Source: a virus
DNA: 48,698 nucleotides
IMG/VR virus record: IMGVR_UViG_3300037071_000430
Coordinates: 1 to 48,698 of that record
Reading direction: 5' to 3' (one strand)
Each line of letters starts with the position of its first letter. The stretch's first letter is position 1. The notes beneath the pieces were generated by a model, which searched no databases, had not been told where the DNA came from, and worked only from the letters and a program-made list of their open reading frames with translations. The translations under genes were made by a program, and so were the position numbers. Positions 20,838-30,405 of this stretch are shown here, piece by piece.

Positions 20838-22640
20838 TTGACCGCAGACTTCTCTCCCATTGGCGAGGCCGTGGAGGTCGCAGTCGATGCTGCGATCTCC
20901 GAGGCCGTCCAACCACTCCAGGCCCAGATCGATGCGATCGATCCGGACATCGCGGCGGCCCAGGCCGCGATCGCCGCGCTCCAGGCCCAAGCCGCAGTCG
21001 CAGCCTCTGATGCCGAACTCTCGGCCGTGAACGCCGCGCTCCTCGTGCAGATCGCTGATCTGGATGCCCGCCTGGATGCCCTGGAGGGCGTGCCGCCCCC
21101 GCCCCCGCCACCTCCGCCCCCACCGCCACCGCCACCTCCCCCGCCAGGCCCGATCATCACGAACCTGACGGTCTTGAACATCACCCAGACCGGTGCGACG
21201 GTGAGCTTCTCCCTGGACGCCCCTGGCCCTGCCAGGAGCTTCTATCGGGTGGCCGGCACCAGCGGCTGGGTCGCAGGGCCGAACGAGACATCTTCCGATT
21301 TTGCGAACCACGTCCAGCAACTGAGCGGCCTGACGGCCGGCGTGACCTACGACGTTCGCGTCACGGCCGGGGAGACCGAGGCTTTCGGGCCAGCGTTCAC
21401 CACGCTCTCGGCCCCACCCCCACCGCCTCCCGGCATGGTGTATGACGACGTGACCCTCCCCACGTCGTGGGTCCATGCAGGAACCACTTACGCGATCGAC
21501 CACACCGGGGTCAACGACTCCACGCCGGGTGTGAACTTCTGGATCGATGACCAGGCGGATGGCGCCGATGCCACCCATCACAAGCGGCTGATCTTCCCAT
21601 CAACGGCCACCTTGAAGACCAACACCGGTCTGTGCATCTCCAACAAGAGCCATACCACGCTGTGGGGGCACTCCCTCACTTCGAGTGCATGGATCAGGGG
21701 CGATGCCACGGCCTACCAGGATGTCGGATGCCGGATCAACCCGGCATGGGCGTCGGTGTCACCACATCATAGCGCGTTCATCGTGGGAGCGAGATACAAC
21801 TCCTTCGAGAACGTGTCGTTCACCGGCAACCCCTGCGACGACATCGTCATCCGCGGCTTCGACATCCGCGGCGCCAACCCGAGCCCTGGCATCTACCCTG
21901 GTGGCGGCCACGAGAACGCCAACGCCCTGGAATACAGCGTCGCGACGAACGTCGAGTTCGCCTACAACCTGGTTCGTGGCATGGGTGGCGACCTCGTCCG
22001 CTTCCGTCAGGGAACGACCGGGCATGTCCACCACAACTACTGCCTGAACACCGGGCGGATGGGCTGCACGGCGGTCATCAACAACAAGTCCAACGTGATG
22101 ATCCGCTCGGACCATGTCTTCGAGGACAACACCATCGACCGCGCAGGATACTGGGGCATCGATGTCGAGCCCGAGGACGAGTCGAACACCAGCCTTCGAC
22201 GGTTCGATGGCCTGGTGGCCCGCAACAACCGATGGGGCACGTTCGCCTCCACTAGCGTCGGTGGTGGCTTCGCCGTCATCGGCGGCACGGCCAATCCCAC
22301 CACTAGGCACATCGCTGATGTCGAGGTGTCCGGCAACGTCATCGACGGTTACGGCTTCGGCTCCTACGCGGGCAACAAGCGCGACCTGTGGGTGCTCGTC
22401 GCGCATGTCACCAACCTGTCGGGGACGCCAGTCGGCTCCGATCCGCGCCCTCAGAACGTCACCATCCGCGACAACGTGGTCACACACGGCGCCGCGTACT
22501 CCGTGAGCGGCTATCCAAGCCCGATCACGGCGCGCTACACCGACACCCTCGTCGTCACCGGTAATGACGCGAACTTCGGGGGTGCCGACTGGACGAACCT
22601 CACTGGTTGCACCAGCGTCATCGAGAACACCAACGTCTAG
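20838..22640 (+). CDS. Tailspike: coiled coil, polyproline hinge, FN3-like domain, beta-helix
   Basis: The TTG start gives 600 aa. Residues about 1-85 form an Ala-rich coiled coil. Residues 86-103 are 18 consecutive prolines. Residues about 106-190 form a fibronectin-III-like domain (ITNLTVLNITQTGATVSFSL, then LTAGVTYDVRVTA). A second six-proline run lies near 193-198. From about 200 to the end is a right-handed beta-helix typical of pectate-lyase-fold spikes (NVEFAYNLVRGMGGDLVRFR, DIVIRGFDIRGAN, DVEVSGNVIDGYG). It probably binds or cleaves a surface polysaccharide. I cannot identify catalytic residues. Confidence 0.8.
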   Translation: MTADFSPIGEAVEVAVDAAISEAVQPLQAQIDAIDPDIAAAQAAIAALQAQAAVAASDAELSAVNAALLVQIADLDARLDALEGVPPPPPPPPPPPPPPPPPPGPIITNLTVLNITQTGATVSFSLDAPGPARSFYRVAGTSGWVAGPNETSSDFANHVQQLSGLTAGVTYDVRVTAGETEAFGPAFTTLSAPPPPPPGMVYDDVTLPTSWVHAGTTYAIDHTGVNDSTPGVNFWIDDQADGADATHHKRLIFPSTATLKTNTGLCISNKSHTTLWGHSLTSSAWIRGDATAYQDVGCRINPAWASVSPHHSAFIVGARYNSFENVSFTGNPCDDIVIRGFDIRGANPSPGIYPGGGHENANALEYSVATNVEFAYNLVRGMGGDLVRFRQGTTGHVHHNYCLNTGRMGCTAVINNKSNVMIRSDHVFEDNTIDRAGYWGIDVEPEDESNTSLRRFDGLVARNNRWGTFASTSVGGGFAVIGGTANPTTRHIADVEVSGNVIDGYGFGSYAGNKRDLWVLVAHVTNLSGTPVGSDPRPQNVTIRDNVVTHGAAYSVSGYPSPITARYTDTLVVTGNDANFGGADWTNLTGCTSVIENTNV

Positions 22641-22649
22641 GCCATAGCA

Positions 22650-22916
22650 ATGAGCAGGATGGGAAACTTCACCGGGCCATCGGAACAGTACGGCGTGCCG
22701 CTGAGCTTCATCCACCCGAAGGACAACGACTTCGCCAAGGCCAAGTTCAATCCCATCCTGCTCGATCCGCGCTGGAAACTCACCGACAAGCAACGCAGGG
22801 AACTGCAACAGAAGGCCGACGATCTAGCCGGCCTGATGGGATACGGGAGAGACAAGTTCAGTGGCAAACCCGAAGCCCCAAAGCGAGGCGGCCGAGCTTC
22901 TCAGGCAAGGCGCTGA
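22650..22916 (+). CDS. Hypothetical protein, 88 aa
   Basis: This is a small basic protein with a PLSFIHPKDNDFAKAKFNPI segment, then a helix (LTDKQRRELQQKADDLAGLM) and a Lys/Arg-rich tail. It overlaps the large terminase start by 56 bases. It could be a terminase accessory or small subunit-like protein, given its position immediately upstream, but no HTH is evident. Confidence 0.5.
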   Translation: MSRMGNFTGPSEQYGVPLSFIHPKDNDFAKAKFNPILLDPRWKLTDKQRRELQQKADDLAGLMGYGRDKFSGKPEAPKRGGRASQARR

Positions 22917-24369
22917 CTTCCGGGTCTTCTGCGAGGACATCCTCGGGGTCAGGCTGAACCTGGCGCAGCAGCGCATCGCCAGGGTGATGCAGGTCAACGA
23001 CCGTCGCGACTGGGGGTTCAAGGAACTCGTGGTCGTGGCGGCCAACCAGATCGGCAAGACGCTGATCCAGGCGTGCGTCATCCTGTGGGCCTGTCTGTAC
23101 AAGATCGGCGTTGACCCCAAGGACATGGCCGCCTGGGGCACCTCGCCGTACCTGTGGCTCCACCTCGGGCCCGTCCAGCAGCAGGCGTACCACGCCTGGA
23201 AGGACGCCTGCCTCCTGATCCGCGGCGAGCACCCCGCCCAGGGCGACCGCTGCAAGCTCCCCCAGGGGCTGGTGCAGCCGATCAAGGTCGAGAACTACTA
23301 CGACGGCCTGGGGTTCTTCAACGGGGCCCAGGCGATGTTCCGGACCAGCGAGCACAAGGCCGAGGCCGTCCTCGGGTACCGCGCAGCCGGCATCAGCGTC
23401 GATGAGGCAGCGTTCGTGGACTACCTCACGAGCGTCAAGAACGAGGTCTTGATGCTCAGGCTCATCGCCTCTGGCGGCCCGCTGATGATGTTCAGCACCC
23501 CTGACGGCATGAACGACTTCTTCGACCAGATGGAGGCCATCAGGGTCGCTGGCGAGGAGATCGAGGACATGGTCTGGCGTGCCGACTCGGCAGTCCTGAC
23601 CTGGGCCGTCATCACCGACAACCTGGGGTACGGGCTCGACCAGGCCGAGATCGAGCGCATGGAGCGCACCCTGGACCCGGCCACCAAGGAGCAGCAACTC
23701 AGGGGCTCGTTCCTCGAACCCCTGGAGGCGTTCTTCGTGCCGCAGGCCCCGATCCTGTCGGTGTTCCGGGACCTCCCCTCCGAAGTCCTGCCGGTCCCCG
23801 GCCACCAATACGCCGAGTTCTGGGACCTGTCGATCAGTTCGGACCCAACGGTCTGCATCGTGCTGGACGTGACCAGGAAGCCCTGGACCGGCGTGTACCT
23901 CGGGTACTGGGCCAAGCCGCTCCCCGTGGAGGCCCTCGTTGGCGAGATGCACCGGGTCCACGGGATGTACAACAACCACTACGACCGCAACGTCCTGAGC
24001 CTGCCCTCCAGGGCAGTCCTCGGGTTCGACGCCACGAGCATGGGCGGGGCCGTGATGCGGCAGCTACTGGGGCCCATCAACCCCAAGCGGCCCATCAACA
24101 TGGCCGGCGCCCCGGCGAAGAAGGTCATGGCCCTGACGAACCTGCGGGACCGCCTGACCAAGGGCGAGATCGCGCTACCGGAGTCATGGCGCGTGGTCCG
24201 GCAGGAACTCCTGAACTACCGATTGAAGGACGACAAGATCCGCCAGGACACGGTGATGGCGCTGATGGGCGCAGAGATGGTGGCCACGTCGATGACGATG
24301 GGCCAGTCACAGGTGCCCGTACATCCGGAGGCCCGGATCACGCAGAGGAGACAGCTTAGATGGCGATGA
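22861..24369 (+). CDS. terL: Large terminase subunit
   Basis: This 502-aa protein has the ATPase plus nuclease plan. The Walker A variant VAANQIGKT is at residues 59-67, and Walker B ISVDEAA has Asp181 and Glu182. The C-terminal RNase H-like nuclease has likely acidic residues Asp322 (EFWDLS), Asp390 (LGFDATS) and Asp463 (RQDTVMALMG). It cuts and pumps phage DNA into proheads through the portal encoded next. A GTG start is used. The P-loop NQIGKT, rather than GxGKT/S, is common in TerL. Confidence 0.92.
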   Translation: MANPKPQSEAAELLRQGADFRVFCEDILGVRLNLAQQRIARVMQVNDRRDWGFKELVVVAANQIGKTLIQACVILWACLYKIGVDPKDMAAWGTSPYLWLHLGPVQQQAYHAWKDACLLIRGEHPAQGDRCKLPQGLVQPIKVENYYDGLGFFNGAQAMFRTSEHKAEAVLGYRAAGISVDEAAFVDYLTSVKNEVLMLRLIASGGPLMMFSTPDGMNDFFDQMEAIRVAGEEIEDMVWRADSAVLTWAVITDNLGYGLDQAEIERMERTLDPATKEQQLRGSFLEPLEAFFVPQAPILSVFRDLPSEVLPVPGHQYAEFWDLSISSDPTVCIVLDVTRKPWTGVYLGYWAKPLPVEALVGEMHRVHGMYNNHYDRNVLSLPSRAVLGFDATSMGGAVMRQLLGPINPKRPINMAGAPAKKVMALTNLRDRLTKGEIALPESWRVVRQELLNYRLKDDKIRQDTVMALMGAEMVATSMTMGQSQVPVHPEARITQRRQLRWR

Positions 24370-26303
24370 CGCAAGACGAAAGGCTCCTGCTGGACGCCGT
24401 CGCCGACTCCGTGCCCGCGGTGCAGGCCCAGGCACGGGCACGATGGTCGAGCGGCGAGAGCTACCAGTCGCGCGTCGTCAGCAAGTACCGCAAGCTCCAT
24501 CACTACTACAACCCGTTCGACGGCGACCACTGGCCAGAGGACAAGTCCCTGCGCCCAGGCAAGATCCACACAACGAGCAACCTGTGCAAGATGGCCGTGG
24601 ACGTGGACGCCAGGCTCCAGAGCATCCCGCCCAGGTTCACGATCCCCGTGGCCACCCTCGGCCCGGAGCAACGCAAGCGCGCCGAGGGCGCCGAGGCCCT
24701 GCTCCTGCAATGGCTGGACCTGTCGGGGTTCGAGGTGTGGGCGCACACGCTGTGCCAGGTCAAGTCGATGTACGGCAAGGGCATCCTCAAGCCGTACTGG
24801 GACGACAGGTTGAAGCGCGGCGACGTGTCCGTCGTGGAGAACCCGGCCAACCTGCGACTGGGCTGGGGGTCCTCGGATTACACCCGCATCGACTGGGCGC
24901 TGTACCAGTACGCGCTTTCCCACATCGAAGTCATGAACCGCTGGCCAGGGGTCCGCATCGAGGGCCAGGGCACGCAAGTCCCGCACCTGTACCTTGACGG
25001 CGGGGATCACAACGACCCGTTGAACCAGCGCGACGACGACTTCCGGGCGTTCTACCGGGAGCACTCGGACTACGAGCGCACCCAGGTCAACGTCTGGGAC
25101 TACTGGTACAAGAAGTCCGACGACAAGGTCTGCAACGCCATCCTCATCAACGGCATCATCATCGACGGGCCGCACGAGCACGACGAGCTTGCCGACATCC
25201 CGTACATCGTGATCGAGCAGGACCACGAGCCAGGCAGCCCGGAGGGCGTGTCCACGATCGAGCCGATCCTGGACCTCCAGGACGAGTTCAACCGGCTCCT
25301 GAGCCACGGCCTCCAGCACATCGCCGACGACGTTGACCCGGCGTGGTACCTGTCCGGCCCCAGCGCCGACACCGTGCCGGTGGGCATCGTGCCCAAGGCA
25401 GGCGAGGTCACGGGCGTGGGCGAGAACGTCCCCGGCGCCTGGCCGAAGTCCGTCAACACCTTCCCGATCAACGAGATGATGCAGGAGCTTTGGAACGAGT
25501 TCCACAGGCTGACCGGGCTTCCGGAGATCCTGTTCGGGCAGACCCCCGGCGCAGACACCTCCGGGCGTGCCATCGCCATCCAGGTCGAGGCCGCCTCGAA
25601 CCGCCTAGACCCCAGAAGGCGTCGGCTGTACAACGGCTTGAAGGAACTCCTGGTGTTCTGGACGATCATGGCCGAGAAGAAGAACCCCCAGATCTCCGTG
25701 GGCACGGACCCGGAGACCGGCGCCGAGCGCACGGCTGGCGTGGGGGACCTCGTCAAGGGGTTTTACTCCTGGAAGATCATCGCCCCCGAGATCACGCCAC
25801 GCGACAGCGCCGAGGTCACGCAGAACGAGATCAACAAGATCAACGCCAAGCTGTCCAGCCTGCGGTCGTCCATGAACCAGATCGGCGTAGAGGCTCCCGA
25901 GGCCGAACTCGCGATCATCGCGCAGGAGCAGTCCAACGTCAGCCTGAACCCAGCGGCCGTGCAAGCCCAGGTCAGCGTGCAGACGATCGTGGCCCAGCTT
26001 GAGCAGCTTCGGATGCAGAACGCCCAGATGGCCCAGCAGCTCGGCCAACTGACCTCCGGGGCCCCCACGCCACCGGGCAGCATCCTGGACTCGAACGCCG
26101 GCCAGGCCGCGCTCGCCCAGCAGCAGGCCCAGGCCCAGCCCACGGCGTTCGAGGACCAGAACCAACCCATGACCCAGGCCGGCACACCGCCGCCACAGGG
26201 CGCCCCAGGCCCTGGCGGGCCGGCCCAGTTGACGGCACTGACGAGACAGGGCGAGGCCCTCCAGCAGATCGGCTTCAACGCCTTCGGAGGCCAGAGTGGC
26301 TAA
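24360..26303 (+). CDS. Portal protein
   Basis: This 647-aa protein follows terL with a 10-base overlap. Portal-type features include the N-terminal YRKLHHYYNPFDGDHWP, RPGKIHTTSNLCKMAVDVDA and a central LDLQDEFNRLLSHGLQHI stem-like helix. The conserved LTGLPEILFGQTPGADTSGRA is also present. The C-terminal 100 residues are Gln/Pro/Ala-rich (QALAQQQAQAQP-type), probably a flexible barrel or tail. It forms the dodecameric DNA channel and head-tail docking point. Position and length agree. Confidence 0.88.
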   Translation: MAMTQDERLLLDAVADSVPAVQAQARARWSSGESYQSRVVSKYRKLHHYYNPFDGDHWPEDKSLRPGKIHTTSNLCKMAVDVDARLQSIPPRFTIPVATLGPEQRKRAEGAEALLLQWLDLSGFEVWAHTLCQVKSMYGKGILKPYWDDRLKRGDVSVVENPANLRLGWGSSDYTRIDWALYQYALSHIEVMNRWPGVRIEGQGTQVPHLYLDGGDHNDPLNQRDDDFRAFYREHSDYERTQVNVWDYWYKKSDDKVCNAILINGIIIDGPHEHDELADIPYIVIEQDHEPGSPEGVSTIEPILDLQDEFNRLLSHGLQHIADDVDPAWYLSGPSADTVPVGIVPKAGEVTGVGENVPGAWPKSVNTFPINEMMQELWNEFHRLTGLPEILFGQTPGADTSGRAIAIQVEAASNRLDPRRRRLYNGLKELLVFWTIMAEKKNPQISVGTDPETGAERTAGVGDLVKGFYSWKIIAPEITPRDSAEVTQNEINKINAKLSSLRSSMNQIGVEAPEAELAIIAQEQSNVSLNPAAVQAQVSVQTIVAQLEQLRMQNAQMAQQLGQLTSGAPTPPGSILDSNAGQAALAQQQAQAQPTAFEDQNQPMTQAGTPPPQGAPGPGGPAQLTALTRQGEALQQIGFNAFGGQSG

Positions 26304-29300
26304 CCGGTTCTCCACGGGGAACGACTACTCCTCCACGTTCCAGAACCTGTGGGAGAGCAACTTCGCCGCCATGCAGGCCAGCGCCCAGCGCATCGACGCG
26401 CAGCGCGAGGCGGACCTGGCGGCGCGCGACAGCCTGGTGTTCGCCAAGTGGCAGGAAGGCAAGCTGTCCGGCAACGAACTGATGGCGTACATCAACTCCA
26501 GGATGCGCCAGACGGGGTATGACAAATCCCAGCAGGCCAAGTGGCGCGAGGCCGCCATCACCTACGGCACGCAGATCGCCGACGACCAGGCCGAGGCCCA
26601 GTACGCCCAGACCGGCAACATCTCCGCGCTGATCGGGCACTACGCCTCGCGGCTGGCGCAGGCCAAGAAGGGCACCCCGGAGTACCTCGAACTCGCGCAG
26701 CGGGTCAAGACCCTGACCGAGCAGCGCGACGCCGACAGCCTGCGCAAGCAGGCCAAGAAGATCTCCCGCGCGATCGAGCGGGGCGACGCCAAGACATCGG
26801 ACCTCATCGCGTTCTACCGGCAGCAACTCGGCAGCCTGCCGAGGAACTCGCCCCTGCGCGAACAGGTCCAGGACACGCTCAGCGAACTGCGCAGCGCGCA
26901 GCACCAGGAGCAGTTCTCGATCGCGATGCAGAAGATCGACACCGCCCTGGCGGCCGGCGCCATCTCCCCGATGGTCGCGTCGGCCCAGAAGTCCGCGGTC
27001 CTCGTGGAGTTCGACATCGCAGCCAGGGACCCCCTGGGGTTCATCCAGTGGCAGGAGCAGGTGCGCCAGCTACGTGCCACCCCCGACCCCACCGAGATCG
27101 CGAAGCTTGAGTTCGACCTGGCGGCCGGCAACATCACCGAGGCCCAGTACGCCGACGCCATCGACGCGTTCGCCAACCGCATCGCGCCGTTCGACCAGGC
27201 TGCCGCATGGCAGCTTCGGATCGAGGCCGAGAAGATCGTGGGGGCGTCCAGGCTGCCGAACCCAGGCGCCCTCGGCCTGCCTGGCGGCCCCAGCGGGTCA
27301 ACCGGGTACTCGGGCACGATCGAGGTCGTCAGGAACCTGGCCGGCAACTCCATCAGGCACATCACCCAGATGGACGGCAGCGGGTACTCCGACAGCAACT
27401 GCACGATGGCGGCCGGGGCGATGCTCGCGCACGCGATGGGCTACAGGGGCCTGACCGGCGCCGACCTCCGCTGGCTGTCCGGCGTGACCTCGAACGCCAC
27501 CAACATCCAGCAACTCCAGGGCGCCCTCGAACAGGTCGGCGTGGAGGGCACGAAACTCCGGTTCGCGCACAGCATCGCGTTCGAGGCGTTCAAGCAGCGC
27601 GTCGCCAACGGCGCCCCCGCCGTGCTGTCCGGCTGGCTGGGGTTCATCCCGGCCTCGCTGAACACCGCTGGCATCGCCGCGGGGCACGGCATGTTCGTGG
27701 CCGGGTACGATCCCAAGCGCAAGGCGTTCCTGATGCTCGACCCCGCGAAGTCCAGCGACCAGGGGACCTGGTGGCCCGAGGACATCGTGGAGAACTTCGG
27801 CTGGAACTCCGAGCGGTTCGGGGACGCGCTGTTCGCGCCGAAGGGCACGATCACCCCAGGCACCCTCCAGCGGTCCAAGGGCAAGGTCGTCCATGTGTCC
27901 GTGAACGCCCCCCCGGTGCGGCCGGGGACGCCGGCTGGCGCTGGCGGGCAGTTCGACCCAGGCCCGGACGTGACCGGCAAGATCCAGAAGGCCGAGCGGC
28001 AGGCGCAGGCCGCCGAGGACCGCAGGCTGCGGCGCAGGCTCGCTGACGCCGGCCTGGAACCAGGGCCCGAACTCGACTCCGTGCAGGAGGTCGAGGCCGA
28101 ACTCGCACGACGCGAGCAGGCGTACATGCAACTCGACGCCCAGATCGAGGAGTGGGCCAGGCTGTACTCCGAGGACGGCGAGCCCGTCCAACGGGTGGCC
28201 ATCGGCGGTTCCAGCGAGACCCTGAGCCGCGACGACATCGGGCAGATGCAGGCCGAACTCCTGCGGATGCTCGACGGCCAGGAACTGCTGTTCGGCGCCA
28301 TGGAAGACACCGATGGCGTGGCCAGGATGCGCAAGACCAAGGCCGAGGTCGTGACGACCGGCGTGGGCCTGAACTCGATCGAGGCCCAGGTGGGCATCGG
28401 CCGGCTGGAGCGCGAGGCCAACGCCATCCTGGGCGACATCCCGAGGATGACCGACCCCAACCAGGTCGCCAAGGCCCTGAACGACCTGGGCGGCGTCATG
28501 GAGCAGCTTGGCGCGGTCGAGGACGCCGGGTTCCTGGGACCCATCCGCGAGGACATCCGGACAAACGACCAGACCGAGGTCGAGGCCCAGCAGGACGAGA
28601 TCAAGACAGGTGTAAACGACGAGATCCAGGCCCAACAGGGGTACTACGCGCAAGTCCTGGCGGTCGTCAGCAACCCCGGCATGACCCGCGAGGAGCGCGT
28701 GGACGCGATCTTCCAGATCAGCGAGGCCGCCAACGTGTCCCTGCCCAGCGGCTGGCCGGACGACAAGATCGACCCCACCAGCGGCAGCCCGCAAGGTCGC
28801 CTGGCGGCCGAGGCCATGCAGCGGTACGACGAGATCAACCTGCTCAAGACCGAGGACGAATACGGCAACCCCATGGGCGAGGCCATGATCGTGAACGGCG
28901 AGATGATCGTCGTGCCCACGAAGTTCGCGCCCAGAACCGACCCCAACACCGGAGAGGAGATCCCCCGCCGAGCCCCGGACCTGAGCTACCTGGACCCGAA
29001 GGTCGTGGCGACCCTACAGGCGCGCGGGTTCCCAGGCGGGCAGGGCCTGCCCATCGTGGTGATGCCTGGCTCCAACGGCGAGACCACGCACATGCGCGTC
29101 CTGCCGGACTTCATCCCGTATGCCGGCGTGGACTACCTCGTGTGGCGGAAGTTCTCTACCGAGAAGGAGAGATCTGACATCCTGGCCGGCCTGCCAGACG
29201 ATCTCAGAAGCCAGTATTCCGAGGGCATCCCACTGAGCGACGAGACCCTCGAACACCCGCACTTCGCCACGGCCGGCGCGATCCAGCAGGCAATCCGGGA

Positions 29301-30405
29301 CGGGGTCCTCGTGCCCCAGACGTTCAACGTCGAGCGCATCCTCGTGCCTGGCCCGAACGGCACCCAGAAAGCCTGGTACCAGGACGCCGACACCAGGATG
29401 TGGCACCCCGACAACCTGCCGTTCATCGGGCGCACCGGGGTCAGCTACGGCGCCAGCCTGACCGGGCACGGGTACGTCGGCATGGAGGTGTCCGAGACCA
29501 CCGGCAAGGCATGGCCACAGGTCGTCACCGACCCCAACGACATGGACAAGACCACCCTCGGCGTGTCCACGCCCTATGCAGCCGGGATGCCCGCCCAACA
29601 GGTCGGGGAGTACGTCCAGCAGTTCGCGGACGCCGGCATCCCCGTGGACCCGATGCTCCGAAGGGACCTGGAAGGCAACGTTTACACGATCACCCCGGAG
29701 TCCCCGGAGTACGCCGAGCAGTGGACCAAGGCCACGATGACGCTCGACCAGGCCATCTCGATGTCCAACCGCGCCCGTGCCGAGGCCATGGACAAGCTCG
29801 CCACCGTCGTGCCCCCGGACGAGTCCGCGGACATGGCGTTCTGGGACGAGGCCGAGAAGCGCGCACGGGCACGAGACATGGGCATCGACTACGACACCGG
29901 GGCCTGGCTGCCCAGCGCACCGGGCGGACGGCCGGCCAAGAACCCGAGCCAGCAGATCCTAGACGACCTGGGCATCGTCAGCCGCATCCAGGGGCCGCCA
30001 GAGCCCCAGGGCGGGCTGTTCAACCCGCTGGCCGAGAGCCTGCGACGGGCACGCGGCGTGGCTGCTGCCAACAAGGCCGAGCAGGACCGCAAGCGGGCCG
30101 AGGCGGCATCCACCGCCAAGACCGGCCTGCAAACCCTGCCCATGGTCACGACGCCGCACATGACGCCACCGGCAGGCGGGTCGTCGTCCAACCCAGGCAG
30201 CACGTCCAGGACGGTCGTGCCGACCCCGGCCGTGCCGGTCGGGCCATCGCCGACCAGGGGCCTCCCGCCCATCACCAGCCAGCCCATGAGGACGGTCTCG
30301 CCGTTCGTCCGCCCGGACGTGCCCTCGCCAGTGACCCAGACCAAGCCTAGCCCGACGCCGTTGCCAGGCGGCGCCACTGGGCCGCAACGCACGGGCAACA
30401 CCTGA
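26296..30405 (+). CDS. Large internal virion protein with C39-like cysteine peptidase domain
   Basis: A GTG start gives 1369 aa. The N-terminal about 330 residues are helical and Gln/Ala-rich. Residues about 352-505 form a papain-fold, C39-like peptidase: Cys369 in DSNCTMAAGAML, His464 in GHGMFVAGYDP and Asp482 in FLMLDPAKS. The remainder contains helical stretches and a Pro/Ser/Thr-rich tail. Placed between portal and scaffold genes, it resembles ejection-type internal proteins that carry cell-wall or processing enzymes. The peptidase could cut peptidoglycan crosslinks on entry or process virion proteins; the target is unknown. Confidence 0.7.
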   Translation: MANRFSTGNDYSSTFQNLWESNFAAMQASAQRIDAQREADLAARDSLVFAKWQEGKLSGNELMAYINSRMRQTGYDKSQQAKWREAAITYGTQIADDQAEAQYAQTGNISALIGHYASRLAQAKKGTPEYLELAQRVKTLTEQRDADSLRKQAKKISRAIERGDAKTSDLIAFYRQQLGSLPRNSPLREQVQDTLSELRSAQHQEQFSIAMQKIDTALAAGAISPMVASAQKSAVLVEFDIAARDPLGFIQWQEQVRQLRATPDPTEIAKLEFDLAAGNITEAQYADAIDAFANRIAPFDQAAAWQLRIEAEKIVGASRLPNPGALGLPGGPSGSTGYSGTIEVVRNLAGNSIRHITQMDGSGYSDSNCTMAAGAMLAHAMGYRGLTGADLRWLSGVTSNATNIQQLQGALEQVGVEGTKLRFAHSIAFEAFKQRVANGAPAVLSGWLGFIPASLNTAGIAAGHGMFVAGYDPKRKAFLMLDPAKSSDQGTWWPEDIVENFGWNSERFGDALFAPKGTITPGTLQRSKGKVVHVSVNAPPVRPGTPAGAGGQFDPGPDVTGKIQKAERQAQAAEDRRLRRRLADAGLEPGPELDSVQEVEAELARREQAYMQLDAQIEEWARLYSEDGEPVQRVAIGGSSETLSRDDIGQMQAELLRMLDGQELLFGAMEDTDGVARMRKTKAEVVTTGVGLNSIEAQVGIGRLEREANAILGDIPRMTDPNQVAKALNDLGGVMEQLGAVEDAGFLGPIREDIRTNDQTEVEAQQDEIKTGVNDEIQAQQGYYAQVLAVVSNPGMTREERVDAIFQISEAANVSLPSGWPDDKIDPTSGSPQGRLAAEAMQRYDEINLLKTEDEYGNPMGEAMIVNGEMIVVPTKFAPRTDPNTGEEIPRRAPDLSYLDPKVVATLQARGFPGGQGLPIVVMPGSNGETTHMRVLPDFIPYAGVDYLVWRKFSTEKERSDILAGLPDDLRSQYSEGIPLSDETLEHPHFATAGAIQQAIRDGVLVPQTFNVERILVPGPNGTQKAWYQDADTRMWHPDNLPFIGRTGVSYGASLTGHGYVGMEVSETTGKAWPQVVTDPNDMDKTTLGVSTPYAAGMPAQQVGEYVQQFADAGIPVDPMLRRDLEGNVYTITPESPEYAEQWTKATMTLDQAISMSNRARAEAMDKLATVVPPDESADMAFWDEAEKRARARDMGIDYDTGAWLPSAPGGRPAKNPSQQILDDLGIVSRIQGPPEPQGGLFNPLAESLRRARGVAAANKAEQDRKRAEAASTAKTGLQTLPMVTTPHMTPPAGGSSSNPGSTSRTVVPTPAVPVGPSPTRGLPPITSQPMRTVSPFVRPDVPSPVTQTKPSPTPLPGGATGPQRTGNT

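Noticed and set aside
19782-21581. A 599-codon open frame on the minus strand.
   Set aside because: It is the antisense shadow of GC-rich virion genes; its composition (His/Arg/Gly-rich) is not protein-like, and the plus-strand genes have clear fibre features and ribosome-binding sites.
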